Source of the DNA: Sutcliffiella horikoshii
GTDB lineage: Bacteria; Bacillota; Bacilli; Bacillales; Bacillaceae_I
Reading direction: 5' to 3'
Length of the DNA: 64,000 nt
Assembly (NCBI RefSeq): GCF_020524325.1
Contig: NZ_JAIVKY010000002.1
Coordinates: 434,001-498,000, forward strand
Below, one piece after another: positions 34,937-43,606 of this stretch. The stretch's first letter is position 1, and each line of letters opens with the position of its first letter. The notes under the pieces are model-generated. The model was given only the letters and a program-made list of their open reading frames with translations. It had not been told where the DNA came from and did not search any database. Position numbers and translations under genes: made by a program.

Positions 34937-35191
34937 TCAACCCTTTTTCTTTAATTCTCTCTCAAGCATATCGTATTCGTCTTTTAATTTGATATAATCA
35001 TGTACAACGTTAACCGCAGTCAGAACTGCCAGTTTACTGATGTCTAAGTTTGAATTTTTGCTATTGATTTCTCTCATTTTTTCATCGACAATGGAAGCAA
35101 CAAGTCGTATGTGACTTATACTTTCCGTACCAACAATCGAGTATTGTTGTCCATATATGTCGACAGTTGTGCGAGTTTTATGCTCTGACAA
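34937..35191 (-). CDS. zapA: Cell division protein ZapA
   Basis: ZapA binds and bundles FtsZ filaments at the division site. The protein (84 residues from the chosen start) has the family core [36 protein letters not shown] and a C-terminal coiled coil ([19 protein letters not shown]) used for tetramer formation. I prefer the TTG at 35191 ([14 protein letters not shown]) because GGGGGC lies 8 nt upstream and the length then fits homologues. The in-frame ATG five codons earlier has no ribosome-binding site. It is translated just ahead of yshB. Confidence 0.94.
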   Translation of the reverse strand: MSEHKTRTTVDIYGQQYSIVGTESISHIRLVASIVDEKMREINSKNSNLDISKLAVLTAVNVVHDYIKLKDEYDMLERELKKKG

Positions 35192-35300
35192 CGTGTATGC
35201 CCCCATTCATTAAAATCCTAATCTTTATAATACCATGAAACTTTCTAAAGTGGAAAAGAAACATGGAAAAATGTAAAAATTTGTAGTAGGAGTGAATTAA

Positions 35301-36257
35301 TTGTCATATCAAGTCATTCAGGTATCTGGAACTATTTTAAACAAAATTGAGAGTTTCTATAAGGAATATAAGCTAGACAAACTCCCATCAGGGGCCGTTT
35401 TTGTCGCCAAATCACCTACATGTAATATTACTGCATACAGGTCAGGGAAGGTTTTGTTTCAAGGAAAGGGAGCAGACGAGGAAGCGAACATATGGAAGGG
35501 GTTTGGAGCTACCGATGCACCGTCTAAATCTAGCAAGAAGGCAACAACGGTGTCATCAACAGGAAACAAAGCGAAATCCTCCCTGCCTGCTGGCTTTGCT
35601 TCCCTTTCTGTCATTGGATCTGATGAAGTTGGGACAGGAGATTATTTTGGTCCTATTACTGTTTGTGCCGCATATGTAAAAAAAGAGCACATGGCTAAAT
35701 TGACAGAACTTGGTGTGCAAGATTCGAAGGCATTAAATGATGAAAAGATTGTGCGGATAGCCAAAGCAATCTTGCCGCATGTTCCTTATAGTCTATTAGT
35801 TTTACATAATGAAAAATATAATGAACTGCAACAGAGTGGTATGAGTCAGGGGAAAATCAAGGCGTTATTGCATAATAAAGCATTGCAACATGTTCTGGAT
35901 AAGATCGCTCCTGAGAAACCTGATGCCATATTGATTGATCAGTTTGCGGAGTCAGGGATCTACTATAGACATGTGGCTCAGCAAAAGAAAATTGTCCGTG
36001 AAAATGTTTATTTTCATACAAAAGCGGAGGGTCTGCACCTTTCAGTAGCAGCGGCTTCCATCATTGCGAGGTATTCTTTCTTGAAGGAGATGGATAAGCT
36101 GAGCGAGCTTGCGGGAATCACCATACCTAAAGGTGCGGGTTCAAAAGTAGATTCTGCAGCTGCAAGAGTCATTGAAAAGCATGGAGAAGGATTTTTGAAT
36201 AAAGTGGCGAAAGTCCATTTTGCCAACACATTAAAGGCAAAAAAACTGGTCAGATAA
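35301..36257 (+). CDS. rnhC: Ribonuclease HIII
   Basis: Cleaves RNA in RNA-DNA hybrids. The 318-residue protein has the HIII-specific N-terminal TBP-like domain (residues 1-75) followed by a linker, then the RNase H fold starting at GSDEVGTGDYFGP, with the acidic pair D108-E109. Further conserved blocks are VQDSKALNDEK, ILIDQFAESG and AEGLHLSVAAASIIARY. The start is a TTG at 35301 with GGAGTG upstream. It is divergent from zapA and is followed directly by the antisense RNA promoter of the putative toxin-antitoxin locus. Confidence 0.96.
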   Translation: MSYQVIQVSGTILNKIESFYKEYKLDKLPSGAVFVAKSPTCNITAYRSGKVLFQGKGADEEANIWKGFGATDAPSKSSKKATTVSSTGNKAKSSLPAGFASLSVIGSDEVGTGDYFGPITVCAAYVKKEHMAKLTELGVQDSKALNDEKIVRIAKAILPHVPYSLLVLHNEKYNELQQSGMSQGKIKALLHNKALQHVLDKIAPEKPDAILIDQFAESGIYYRHVAQQKKIVRENVYFHTKAEGLHLSVAAASIIARYSFLKEMDKLSELAGITIPKGAGSKVDSAAARVIEKHGEGFLNKVAKVHFANTLKAKKLVR

Positions 36258-36277
36258 CTTTACCAATCGAAAGTTCG

Positions 36278-36305
36278 TTTACAGTAGGTTGTCTTGTGCT
36301 ATAAT
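36278..36305 (+). promoter_or_regulatory. Promoter of the antisense RNA
   Basis: TTTACA (36278-36283) and a perfect TATAAT (36300-36305) are separated by 16 bp, starting 20 bp after the rnhC stop. Confidence 0.75.
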
Positions 36306-36311
36306 TTGTGT

Positions 36312-36463
36312 ATACACATGATTGAAGAAGCCAAAGTGTTGGACGCACTTTGACTTAACAGTATAAGTTCCGCAGAAGCACGGCTACTGTGGAGTCGAAC
36401 GTAATAAGTAACTCACCCGACTGCCTAACAGCGAATTAGAAGTCACGGGTGGGTTATTTTTTT
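36312..36463 (+). ncRNA. Putative RatA/SR4-like antisense antitoxin RNA
   Basis: An RNA of about 150 nt is predicted between the promoter at 36278-36305 and an intrinsic terminator whose 10-bp stem is AACTCACCCG (36410-36419) and CGGGTGGGTT (36446-36455), followed by T7 (36457-36463). A second hairpin, CAAAGTG/CACTTTG, lies near 36335-36352. The RNA converges on the 31-codon toxin gene and overlaps its last codons plus the whole predicted 3' UTR. The layout is that of RatA with txpA and SR4 with bsrG in B. subtilis. No ORF of note is present. The antitoxin role is inferred from the arrangement. Confidence 0.7.
36410..36463 (+). terminator. Terminator of the antisense RNA
   Basis: A ten-pair stem with one G-U and an AT-rich loop is followed by TATTTTTTT. 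The T run overlaps the stop and last lysine codons of the toxin gene on the other strand. Confidence 0.88.
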
Positions 36464-36549
36464 GTCATTTCTTTTATTAGCACGATTACTAGATTTACAA
36501 ACGCAAAGAGGAATAGTCCTGATGTGAGGAAAAGCTGCATTTCGCTCAT
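36454..36549 (-). CDS. Putative holin-like type I toxin (31 residues)
   Basis: The 31-codon frame begins MSEMQLFLTSGLF, continues through one hydrophobic helix (about residues 6-26) and ends IKEMTKK. This is the size, hydrophobicity profile and basic tail of the TxpA/BsrG/BsrE group of holin-like toxins, which damage the membrane or envelope when over-made. The ATG at 36549 is preceded by GGGGGTGA (36554-36561), a strong ribosome-binding site as in those toxins. Two TATAAT boxes lie upstream, at about 36597-36602 and 36612-36618. The gene was missed as an ORF because of its length. Toxicity is inferred, not shown. Confidence 0.72.
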   Translation of the reverse strand: MSEMQLFLTSGLFLFAFVNLVIVLIKEMTKK

Positions 36550-36769
36550 ACGGTCACCCCCGTTCTCCACAGGGATTCACCGCACCACCCGTTCCTATTA
36601 TACTGTCCACTCTATTATACCATTCTATCGGAAAAACAGAACACATGTTCTTATAAATCATTCGAAATACCTAGTTTTGATTTTAAGAGAAACAAGCCAA
36701 TTAGAGTGGTTTATTTAAATCTAAGAGTTTGAGTTTGTTTGGTTAATCGATAACCATCGTTTTTCCCTT

Positions 36770-37022
36770 TTTGAAGGAGTTTTGGGCTTTGAGACGGCTT
36801 CTCTGTTACCATTTTTGCTTTTCCGGAGGAGCTTCGGGCTCTGAGACGGCTTCTCTGTTACCGTTTTTGCTTTTCCGGAGGAGCTTCGGGCTCTGAGACG
36901 GCTTCTCTGTTACCGTTTTTGCTTTTCCGGAGGAGCTTCGGGCTCTGAGACGGCTTCTCTGTTACCGTTTTTGCTTTTCCGAAGGAGCTTCGGGCTCTGA
37001 GGCGGCTTCTCTGTTACCTTTT
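36770..37022 (+). repeat. 52-bp tandem repeat array II (5 units)
   Basis: Units of 52 bp contain GGGCTCTGAGACGGCTTCTC, TGTTACC and GTTTTTGCTTTTCCGG. The first 26 bp of the unit equal those of array I at 5.6-6.05 kb (GGGCACTGAGACGGCTTCTC, TGTTACC), while the rest differs between the arrays but is constant within each. It lies between the toxin locus and the pheT terminator. Confidence 0.95.
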
Positions 37023-37150
37023 CCACACGAGTCTTCGCCATTTGCTCCAAATTATAGCTATAGACAAGGTATATAAACTCTACTGGTTCTTCAGTCAACT
37101 CAATTAGATAGCTTTTATTTACTTTTAAATGAATTAAATTACCTTTTTAA

Positions 37151-37215
37151 TTAGAGTGGAAGGCGTATAGACCCCTCAGGAAAGCAATACACCTGGAAAG
37201 TTCAACTGTGTTATC
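37151..37215 (-). repeat. Dispersed palindromic element, copy 11, remnant
   Basis: GAGTGGAAGGCG, GACCCCTCAGGAAAGC and CACCTGGAAAGTTCAACTGTG are recognisable, but the middle is deleted. It lies about 24 bp past the pheT terminator. Confidence 0.6.
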
Positions 37216-37238
37216 TGCTTTCTTGTTCTTTGAGAAAG

Positions 37239-37277
37239 CACCAAAAAAGGGATCCCATTAGGAATCCCTTTTTTGTT
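37239..37277 (-). terminator. Intrinsic terminator of pheT
   Basis: An AAAAAAGGGATTCC/GGGATCCCTTTTTT-type hairpin begins 5 bp past the stop codon, with a T6 run on the minus strand. Confidence 0.9.
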
Positions 37278-37281
37278 TATA

Positions 37282-39696
37282 TTAGCTTCTTAGTACGGCG
37301 TTGAATTTTTCTTCTACTGCTTGAAGCACTTTTGTGTGGACTTTTGTTACTTCTTCGTCTGTTAGTGTGTGTTCTGGGTGGTAGTAACGCAATGCGAAAG
37401 CGACTGATTTTTTGGATGAGTCGATTTTGTCTCCTTCGTATACGTCGAATACCTGAACTTCTTTCAATAAAGAACCACCTGTTGTTTTGATGACTGCTTC
37501 TAGTTCACCTGCTGGAGTTTCGCGGTCTACCACAAGCGCGATGTCGCGGCTGATGGATGGGAAGCGTGGAATTGCTTCGTACTGGATTTCTCCGATACTT
37601 TCTCCAAGTAGAGCTGTTAAGGAAAGCTCGAACACATATGTTTCAGGTAGATCTAGTTCATTTAATTTCTCTGGATGAAGCTGACCAATGAAACCGATGC
37701 TCTCACCGTTTAGGAAGATTTCCGCTGTACGCCCTGGGTGCAAGCCATCTTTTTCAGCACGTGTGTAAGTGATCGTTTCACTCACTCCAAGCATAGAGAA
37801 CATGCCTTCTAGAATTCCTTTAGCTACAAAGAAATCAACCGCTTTTTTCTCTCCCTGCCATGGGTGTTGCTGCCATAGACCTGTCAGGGCACCAGCGAGA
37901 CGCTCTTTTTCTTCCGGTAAAACTGCATCGTCTTTTCCAATGAAAACAGAACCAATTTCGTAAACTGCATTTGCTTGCAAGGAACGAGCAATATTGTGTT
38001 GAAGCGCTTCTAAAAGGTGAGGCACTAAGCTTAATCGCAACGTGCTTCTTTCTTCACTCATTGGCATCGCAAGGCGGATCGCTTTTCCATCTTCAAGGGC
38101 GAATTGCTTCGCGCGCTCATCGCTTGTCAGGGAGTATGTGATATTTTGAATCAAACCTGCACCCTCAAGGTATCGACGAACTTTACGACGCTTCGCTTGG
38201 TATGGAGTCAACACGCCAGGTGTTGCCGCACTTACAGGCAATGTTGTTGGAATGTTGTCGTATCCGTAAAGACGTGCAACTTCCTCTACAAGATCCTCTT
38301 CAATCGTGATATCCCCACGACGAGTTGGTACGGTTACTGTGAAGCTCCCGTTGTCTTCTGACACTTCGAATTGCAGCTTGGTGAAAATATCTTTTACTTC
38401 TTCAGAAGAGATGGATGTTCCTAAAACAGAATTTATCTTTTCTACAGTAGTAGTCACAACTGCAGGCTCTACTTTTAATGTGTTTACTTCCACAGAACCT
38501 CCGACTACTTCACCTCCAGCATATTCTGCCATAAGGGCAACTGCTCTTTCTGCCGCTTCATGTGTACGGTTCGGATCGATTCCTTTTTCATAGCGGGCAC
38601 TCGCTTCACTGCGAAGACCATGGTCTTTCGAAGCTTTTCTGACAGTGACTCCGTTAAAATATGCGGACTCCAATAGGATCGTCGTTGTATCAGATTGAAC
38701 TTCTGAATTCGCTCCACCCATAACACCAGCTAGTGCGACAGGCTCTGAACCATTTGTGATAACAAGATGATCTTCTGTTAACGTACGTTCAGCATCATCA
38801 AGCGTCGTAATTTTTTCATCCTTATGAGCACGGCGTACAAGGATTTCCTTGCTGCCAAGACGATCATAATCGAACGCATGCAATGGCTGACCGTATTCTA
38901 ATAGAACGTAGTTTGTGATGTCGACCACATTGTTGTGTGGGCGGATTCCGGCTGCCATCAGACGACCTTGCATCCAAAGCGGTGACGGACCGATTTTCAC
39001 GTTTTTCACTACTTTTGCGACATATAACGGGTTGTCTTCAGAAGCATCCACATTTACGGAAATATAGTCAGACGCTTGCTCACTGTTTGCTTCATATTCA
39101 GTGGATGGCCATTTTACGTCACGGCCAAGGATCGCGCCAACTTCATAAGCCACACCTAGCATACTTAATGCATCAGAACGGTTTGGTGTAAGCCCTAGTT
39201 CCATCACTTTGTCATTGCGGTTTAGATATTCTAGTGCATCTGTCCCAACTTCCACATCATTCGGGAATACAAAAATCCCTTCAGAGAATTCTTTGGCAAC
39301 AAGCTTAGAACCTATTCCTAATTCTTGTAAAGAACATATCATTCCATTGGACTCTTCGCCACGAAGCTTTGCACGCTTAATTTTAAAATTACCAGGAAGC
39401 ACTGCCCCAACAGTTGCCACTGCCACTTTCTGGCCTTTGTCTACATTTTTAGCTCCACAGACAATTTGTGCAGTCTCTCCGTTTCCAAGGTCCACCTGGC
39501 ATACATTCAATTTATCCGCATTTGGATGCTGTTCCTTTTCTAACACGTGACCAACCACGACACCTTTGATTCCGTCGTTCAGCACTTCCACGCCTTCTAC
39601 TTCAATACCGCTTCTTGTAATCTTCTCTGCCAAGTCTTCCGCAGAAATATCATCTATATTTACGTAATCTTTTAACCAATTGTAAGATACTAACAT
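37282..39696 (-). CDS. pheT: Phenylalanyl-tRNA synthetase beta subunit
   Basis: The beta chain of the (alpha-beta)2 enzyme charging tRNA-Phe; it holds the editing site and tRNA anchors. The 804-residue protein starts with [14 protein letters not shown] and the EMAP-like tRNA-binding domain ([25 protein letters not shown]). The B3/B4 editing domain follows ([18 protein letters not shown]), then B5, the catalytic-like core, and a C-terminal FDX-ACB domain ([25 protein letters not shown]). It lies 14 bp after pheS with a GAGGGG site, so the two form one T-box-controlled operon. Confidence 0.98.
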   Translation of the reverse strand: MLVSYNWLKDYVNIDDISAEDLAEKITRSGIEVEGVEVLNDGIKGVVVGHVLEKEQHPNADKLNVCQVDLGNGETAQIVCGAKNVDKGQKVAVATVGAVLPGNFKIKRAKLRGEESNGMICSLQELGIGSKLVAKEFSEGIFVFPNDVEVGTDALEYLNRNDKVMELGLTPNRSDALSMLGVAYEVGAILGRDVKWPSTEYEANSEQASDYISVNVDASEDNPLYVAKVVKNVKIGPSPLWMQGRLMAAGIRPHNNVVDITNYVLLEYGQPLHAFDYDRLGSKEILVRRAHKDEKITTLDDAERTLTEDHLVITNGSEPVALAGVMGGANSEVQSDTTTILLESAYFNGVTVRKASKDHGLRSEASARYEKGIDPNRTHEAAERAVALMAEYAGGEVVGGSVEVNTLKVEPAVVTTTVEKINSVLGTSISSEEVKDIFTKLQFEVSEDNGSFTVTVPTRRGDITIEEDLVEEVARLYGYDNIPTTLPVSAATPGVLTPYQAKRRKVRRYLEGAGLIQNITYSLTSDERAKQFALEDGKAIRLAMPMSEERSTLRLSLVPHLLEALQHNIARSLQANAVYEIGSVFIGKDDAVLPEEKERLAGALTGLWQQHPWQGEKKAVDFFVAKGILEGMFSMLGVSETITYTRAEKDGLHPGRTAEIFLNGESIGFIGQLHPEKLNELDLPETYVFELSLTALLGESIGEIQYEAIPRFPSISRDIALVVDRETPAGELEAVIKTTGGSLLKEVQVFDVYEGDKIDSSKKSVAFALRYYHPEHTLTDEEVTKVHTKVLQAVEEKFNAVLRS

Positions 39697-39710
39697 GGTT
39701 TCCCCTCCTC

Positions 39711-40745
39711 TTAAACTCGATTGAATTGCTTTACAAAACGTTGATCGTTCGTGTAGAAATGGCGGATATCGTCAATGCCGTAACGAAGCATCGCAATACG
39801 CTCAGGTCCCATTCCAAAAGCAAATCCTTGATATTTCTTCGGATCATATCCAGACATTTCAAGCACACGCGGATGAACCATACCAGCTCCTAAAATTTCA
39901 ATCCAGCCAGTCCCTTTACACATACTGCAACCTTTTCCTCCACATTTAGCACATGTCACGTCAATCTCAACAGATGGCTCAGTGAACGGGAAGAAACTTG
40001 GACGCAGACGGATCTCACGGTCTTCACCAAACATCTTTTTCGCAAAAGTTTCAAGCGTCCCTTTCAGGTCACTCATGCTGATGTTTTCATCAATAACAAG
40101 TCCTTCAATCTGCGTGAACTGATGGGAGTGAGTCGCATCGTCATCATCACGGCGATATACTTTACCCGGGCATATGATTTTGATAGGTCCCTTTTCCTTA
40201 TTCGCTTCCATCGTTCTTGCTTGAACAGGGGAAGTTTGTGTTCTTAAAAGTACTTCATCTGTAATGTAGAAAGAATCCTGCATATCGCGAGCTGGGTGAT
40301 CTTTCGGCAGATTCAATGCTTCAAAGTTGTAGTAATCTGTTTCCACTTCCGGTCCTTCTGTGATCGTGTAGCCCATTCCTAGGAACAGGTCTTCGATTTC
40401 TTCAATGACTTTTGTTAACGGGTGCGGGTTTCCTGTTGGTGCTGGGCGGCCAGGCAATGTTACATCAATTGTTTCAGATGCAAGCTTCTTTGCTACCTCT
40501 GCTTTTTCAAGCTCAGCTTGTTTTGCTTCAATTTTTTCCGCAACATTCCCACGAACGACGTTTGCCAGTGCTCCCATTTTCGGGCGTTCTTCTGCAGACA
40601 GCTTACCCATCCCTTTTAAAATTTCCGTGATTGGTCCTTTTTTTCCAAGGTACGCCACACGGACTTCATTTAGTGCTTTTAAATCTTGTGCTTGTTCTAC
40701 CTGCTCAATGGCAAGCGTCTCTAATTCCTTCAATCGTTGTTCCAC
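39711..40745 (-). CDS. pheS: Phenylalanyl-tRNA synthetase alpha subunit
   Basis: The catalytic chain. After an N-terminal coiled-coil arm (about residues 1-85) comes the class II core: the motif 1 region [22 protein letters not shown]-like, [22 protein letters not shown], motif 2 with [22 protein letters not shown], and motif 3 with [17 protein letters not shown]. The GTG at 40745 is the chosen start: AAGGAGGA lies 6 nt upstream, and the 344-residue product equals the B. subtilis length; a TTG/ATG further up adds 7 unlike residues. The leader holds a T-box and, after its terminator, a palindromic element. Confidence 0.97.
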   Translation of the reverse strand: MEQRLKELETLAIEQVEQAQDLKALNEVRVAYLGKKGPITEILKGMGKLSAEERPKMGALANVVRGNVAEKIEAKQAELEKAEVAKKLASETIDVTLPGRPAPTGNPHPLTKVIEEIEDLFLGMGYTITEGPEVETDYYNFEALNLPKDHPARDMQDSFYITDEVLLRTQTSPVQARTMEANKEKGPIKIICPGKVYRRDDDDATHSHQFTQIEGLVIDENISMSDLKGTLETFAKKMFGEDREIRLRPSFFPFTEPSVEIDVTCAKCGGKGCSMCKGTGWIEILGAGMVHPRVLEMSGYDPKKYQGFAFGMGPERIAMLRYGIDDIRHFYTNDQRFVKQFNRV

Positions 40746-40802
40746 ATCTATTCCTCCTTGGTTCATTTTTGAGTGTAAGTAAAAAGGATGTTTAGATTTC
40801 CA

Positions 40803-40928
40803 GCTGTTGATTGGAGCAATGGGCGGAGACTCCGGAGGGAGGTAGCGGTAGGTTGAGACCCCGCAACGGAGTGAGGAGGCTCAAGCACTGCCCCTCGGAA
40901 AGCGAAGCCCAGTGCGGAAATCAACAGC
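40803..40928 (-). repeat. Dispersed palindromic element, copy 12 (in pheS leader)
   Basis: The ends are GCTGTTGATT and AATCAACAGC. It starts 20 bp past the T-box terminator and ends 58 bp before the pheS start, so it is transcribed only when the T-box reads through. Confidence 0.9.
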
Positions 40929-40947
40929 GGCGTTTAACAGAGCCTAT

Positions 40948-41232
40948 AAAAAAACAAAAAAACTCGCCCCTCAAAAAGGGACGAGATATTCGCGGTACCA
41001 CCCTAGTTAACAAAAGAAAAATACTCTTTGTTCGCTCTGTTCCAGATAACGGCTATCTAACCGGTCCACCTTTACAGCAACTTTTCTGGGTTGCTGGTCC
41101 AAGTGTCACTCAAGAGGTGAAATCTTCACTCATTCTTCCTTTAAGATGCTTTCAGTCTGCGGCACCTTTTCCCTGATAAGGTCTGAATGGAGCTACTTGC
41201 CTCTCTCATTGCTTTGTTCAGTATGTAACTAT
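40948..41232 (-). promoter_or_regulatory. Phe T-box riboswitch of pheST
   Basis: The minus strand shows the T-box sequence AGGGTGGTACCGCG (about 40990-41004), followed by the terminator stem CTCGTCCCT/AGGGGCGAG with a T-rich tail (40948-40985). In Stem I, AGAGG near the 5' end pairs with CCTCT located directly after TTC-A, so the specifier codon reads TTC (Phe). Uncharged tRNA-Phe should stabilise the antiterminator and allow pheST transcription; this is established for the family. Confidence 0.95.
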
Positions 41233-41238
41233 TGTTAT

Positions 41239-41267
41239 ATTATATTGAAAACATGTGCCAGATGCAA
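41239..41267 (-). promoter_or_regulatory. Promoter of the pheST leader
   Basis: TTGCAT (41262-41267) and TATAAT (41239-41244) have a 17-bp spacer on the minus strand, directly after the ysgA stop. Confidence 0.85.
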
Positions 41268-41269
41268 CT

Positions 41270-42028
41270 CTATCCACGTAAATAATACATTAAAATTCCG
41301 GCTGCAACGCCAACATTCAAGGATTCACTTTGACCATGAATCGGGATGTATAGGTTCTGATCTGTCATGTCTAGATGTTCCTGGGCCATTCCTTTTCCTT
41401 CATTGCCAAGAATAAGCGCGAAAGATTCGGATGGTTGTACTTGTTGGAACGGTAATCCATTTTGCAGGGAGGTTCCGTAAACAGGTGTTTGTAGTTCCTT
41501 ACACTGCTTAATATAGCTTCTAAGATCGCCCCTTGCTATCGGTAAGTGAAAGATCGATCCTTGTGTGGAACGAATAACTTTTGAGCTATAAAGATCAGCG
41601 CATCCTTCTCCTAAAAAAACCATGTCCATACCGGCAGCGTCCGCTGTTCTTATCATTGTGCCCACATTTCCCGGGTCTTGAACATTATCAAGCAAAAGAA
41701 TTTTTTGGTTGGGTTGTATTTTGTGTTCATTTTCTTCTGGTATGCGGCAGATCGCTGCCACCCCTTGAGGTGTTTCCGTTTCACTGATTTCTTTTAATAC
41801 ATTCGGAACAGCGTAAATGAGTTCCACATGGTTGAGGTCCCATTCTTTTGGGATGGTGCGATCTTCAGAAATAATGATTTCTTCCACAAGGTTGTCCACT
41901 TTAAGTGCCTCTTCCACTAAGTGAAAGCCTTCTATAATAAAAGTTCCAGACTGTTCGCGTTCTTTCTTTTTCTGCAGTTTTTTCCACTGTTTCACTTTAT
42001 TGTTCTTGATGGATTCTATATGTTTCAA
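41270..42028 (-). CDS. ysgA: TrmH/SpoU-family RNA 2'-O-methyltransferase YsgA
   Basis: A 252-residue SPOUT methyltransferase, probably acting on 23S rRNA or tRNA with S-adenosylmethionine. An N-terminal RNA-binding substrate domain (KVKQWKKLQKKKEREQSGTFIIEGFHLVEEAL) precedes the knotted catalytic domain with its three motifs: LLDNVQDPGNVGTMIRTADAAG, LILGNEGKGM and IPIHGQSESLNVGVAAGILMY. It lies upstream of pheST as in B. subtilis. The exact RNA target is not determined by sequence. Confidence 0.93.
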   Translation of the reverse strand: MKHIESIKNNKVKQWKKLQKKKEREQSGTFIIEGFHLVEEALKVDNLVEEIIISEDRTIPKEWDLNHVELIYAVPNVLKEISETETPQGVAAICRIPEENEHKIQPNQKILLLDNVQDPGNVGTMIRTADAAGMDMVFLGEGCADLYSSKVIRSTQGSIFHLPIARGDLRSYIKQCKELQTPVYGTSLQNGLPFQQVQPSESFALILGNEGKGMAQEHLDMTDQNLYIPIHGQSESLNVGVAAGILMYYLRG

Positions 42029-42146
42029 TGCTTGTTTCTCCTTTTCCGCTACTCAATACTGCTATTATACGCATTTTGCACACATAATTAAACCATCTTA
42101 TGGACAGGCTATGTGTTGATACTATTTTTCCTACGAGGTGATAAGG

Positions 42147-42353
42147 ATGAATTTAAATTTACGTCATGCGATCCGGCAGAATGTGGAAGGAAATTCTCAA
42201 GACCAGCTTAGAGAGACAATCTTAGATGCCATTAATAAAGGCGAAGAAAAAATGCTTCCAGGTTTAGGCGTGTTGTTTGAAGTGATTTGGGAGAATTCTT
42301 CTGAGCAGGACAAAGCTGAAATGCTCTCAACTTTAGAGGATGGATTGAAATAG
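42147..42353 (+). CDS. sspI: Small acid-soluble spore protein SspI
   Basis: A 68-residue minor spore-core protein of the SspI family ([25 protein letters not shown]), made in the forespore in B. subtilis. The ATG at 42147 follows GAGGTG with a 6-bp spacer; an in-frame GTG lies inside that site and is rejected. A GATACTA sequence about 29 bp upstream (42118) could be part of a sigma-G -10, but the -35 is unclear. It is transcribed opposite to ysgA, in the same order as in B. subtilis. Confidence 0.94.
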   Translation: MNLNLRHAIRQNVEGNSQDQLRETILDAINKGEEKMLPGLGVLFEVIWENSSEQDKAEMLSTLEDGLK

Positions 42354-42391
42354 TATTGGAAATGAGGCAGCTCCTTTTTGAGGGGCTGTTT

Positions 42392-43351
42392 TTATTTGAG
42401 CTTGTAGATTCTCCTATATTTTGAGCCGCAGTGTTTTAATCCTAGAGAGTAAATAATTTTAGATGTGGTTGAATCTGAATCTAATCCTAGGAATTCTTTT
42501 AATTCTAGATGGGTGATGTTTGTACCGAAAAGTAAGCGATAATCTTCTAGGGTTGATATATGCCCATCTTTAGATTTGAAATTGCATACTTTACAGAGCC
42601 ATGATCCACTCTTCCTATTCATGGGGATGTAGGAACAGCTCGGACATGCTACACCTTTTATAATCTCCTCAGGCCTTATACCATAACGATGAAGGATGTT
42701 AATATCTTCCTCGCAATGCTTCTTTAATAATTTCCGTGATATTTTTAATAATTCATTTTCAGTAAAGATGGAAGTATCTGTTTGATGTTCAAAATCTTCT
42801 AGTTTCGAAAAAATATTATGTGCATGCAAGACGGATTGAGAGTCTTTCACTCGGGAGTCTGATCTGATAATGGTTTGGGGATTGGTAAAACATACAAGGG
42901 ACTTTATTGGAGGACGCTTTATCTTTTGGCTTTCTATAAAAGAATATAGTCTTAAATTCTGTTTTTTCACCTGATCTAGAGGATTATAAAATCCCTCTTC
43001 TATGCCATTTAGTGTCCGAATAAATTGAGCAAAATGATTTTCAAAAGTGACTTGGCCGATGATGTTTTTTATTTCAATAATGAGGAAGTATGTTGAGGTT
43101 AAAATGAGGACATCCATTTGAAAGCAGTAGTTACTAGATGATTGTAGTCTTAATGCATGCAAGATATAGTATTTGCGCTCGTCCAAAAACGATAAATGAT
43201 ATTCCATGGACTGCTCACCTTTGTATCCTGCCAGTCTTTTTGCCAAATCCTGCTCAATTTGTGGCCGTTTGGGATGATTTTTATCAATTCTTCTCAACAA
43301 TGTTTCTAGCTTACTGATTGTTAACGGTTTTTCTAGTGGTTTTATTATCAT
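42392..43351 (-). CDS. NERD-domain protein with C-terminal zinc ribbon
   Basis: A 319-residue protein whose central part (about residues 40-160) is a nuclease-related (NERD) domain. The acidic and lysine residues of the PD-(D/E)xK-like core are seen in QMDVLIL and LIIEIKN. A C-terminal zinc ribbon follows (CPSC...CKVC, about 240-265), then a short helical region that resembles a helix-turn-helix. The ATG at 43351 was picked because GGAGGG lies 5 nt upstream; a longer frame starts at 43390. It is an accessory gene between sspI and the M42 peptidase, absent from that place in B. subtilis. Nuclease activity is inferred only. Confidence 0.8.
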   Translation of the reverse strand: MIIKPLEKPLTISKLETLLRRIDKNHPKRPQIEQDLAKRLAGYKGEQSMEYHLSFLDERKYYILHALRLQSSSNYCFQMDVLILTSTYFLIIEIKNIIGQVTFENHFAQFIRTLNGIEEGFYNPLDQVKKQNLRLYSFIESQKIKRPPIKSLVCFTNPQTIIRSDSRVKDSQSVLHAHNIFSKLEDFEHQTDTSIFTENELLKISRKLLKKHCEEDINILHRYGIRPEEIIKGVACPSCSYIPMNRKSGSWLCKVCNFKSKDGHISTLEDYRLLFGTNITHLELKEFLGLDSDSTTSKIIYSLGLKHCGSKYRRIYKLK

Positions 43352-43423
43352 TTTTCCCTCCAAATGGTTTATTTGAATTAATTTTACCATAATATAACAG
43401 GATTCTTAAGAGATTTCCTGATA

Positions 43424-43522
43424 GTTCGTGCCATTTTATGTCGAGTTCATGCCGAAATGCATCAAGTTCGTGCCAAAATCGCCCGAGTTCGTGCCAAAAC
43501 ACAACGAGTTGATGCCAAAATG
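43424..43522 (+). repeat. 21-bp direct repeats (GTTCGTGCCAAAAnnnnnnCGA)
   Basis: Five units begin with GTT(C/G)(G/A)TGCC at exact 21-bp steps from 43424 to 43508. It lies about 50 bp past the ysdC terminator, upstream of the NERD gene. Confidence 0.92.
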
Positions 43523-43572
43523 ATTTTCACCCTAATTTCTACTAATTATGTGACCAAAAAATACGAAAAGAA

Positions 43573-43596
43573 ACAAAAGGCCCGCCGCGGCGGACC
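43573..43596 (-). terminator. Intrinsic terminator of the M42 peptidase gene
   Basis: A GGTCCGCC/GGCGGGCC stem with a very short loop is followed by TTTTG on the minus strand, 11 bp past the stop. Confidence 0.75.
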
Positions 43597-43606
43597 CTCC
43601 AATCTA

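Noticed and set aside
36910-37098. 62-codon minus-strand ORF in array II
   Set aside because: It is a translation of the 52-bp repeats, with a repeating peptide pattern.
40811-41176. 121-codon plus-strand ORF
   Set aside because: It lies antisense to the pheS T-box and the dispersed element; no coding signals.
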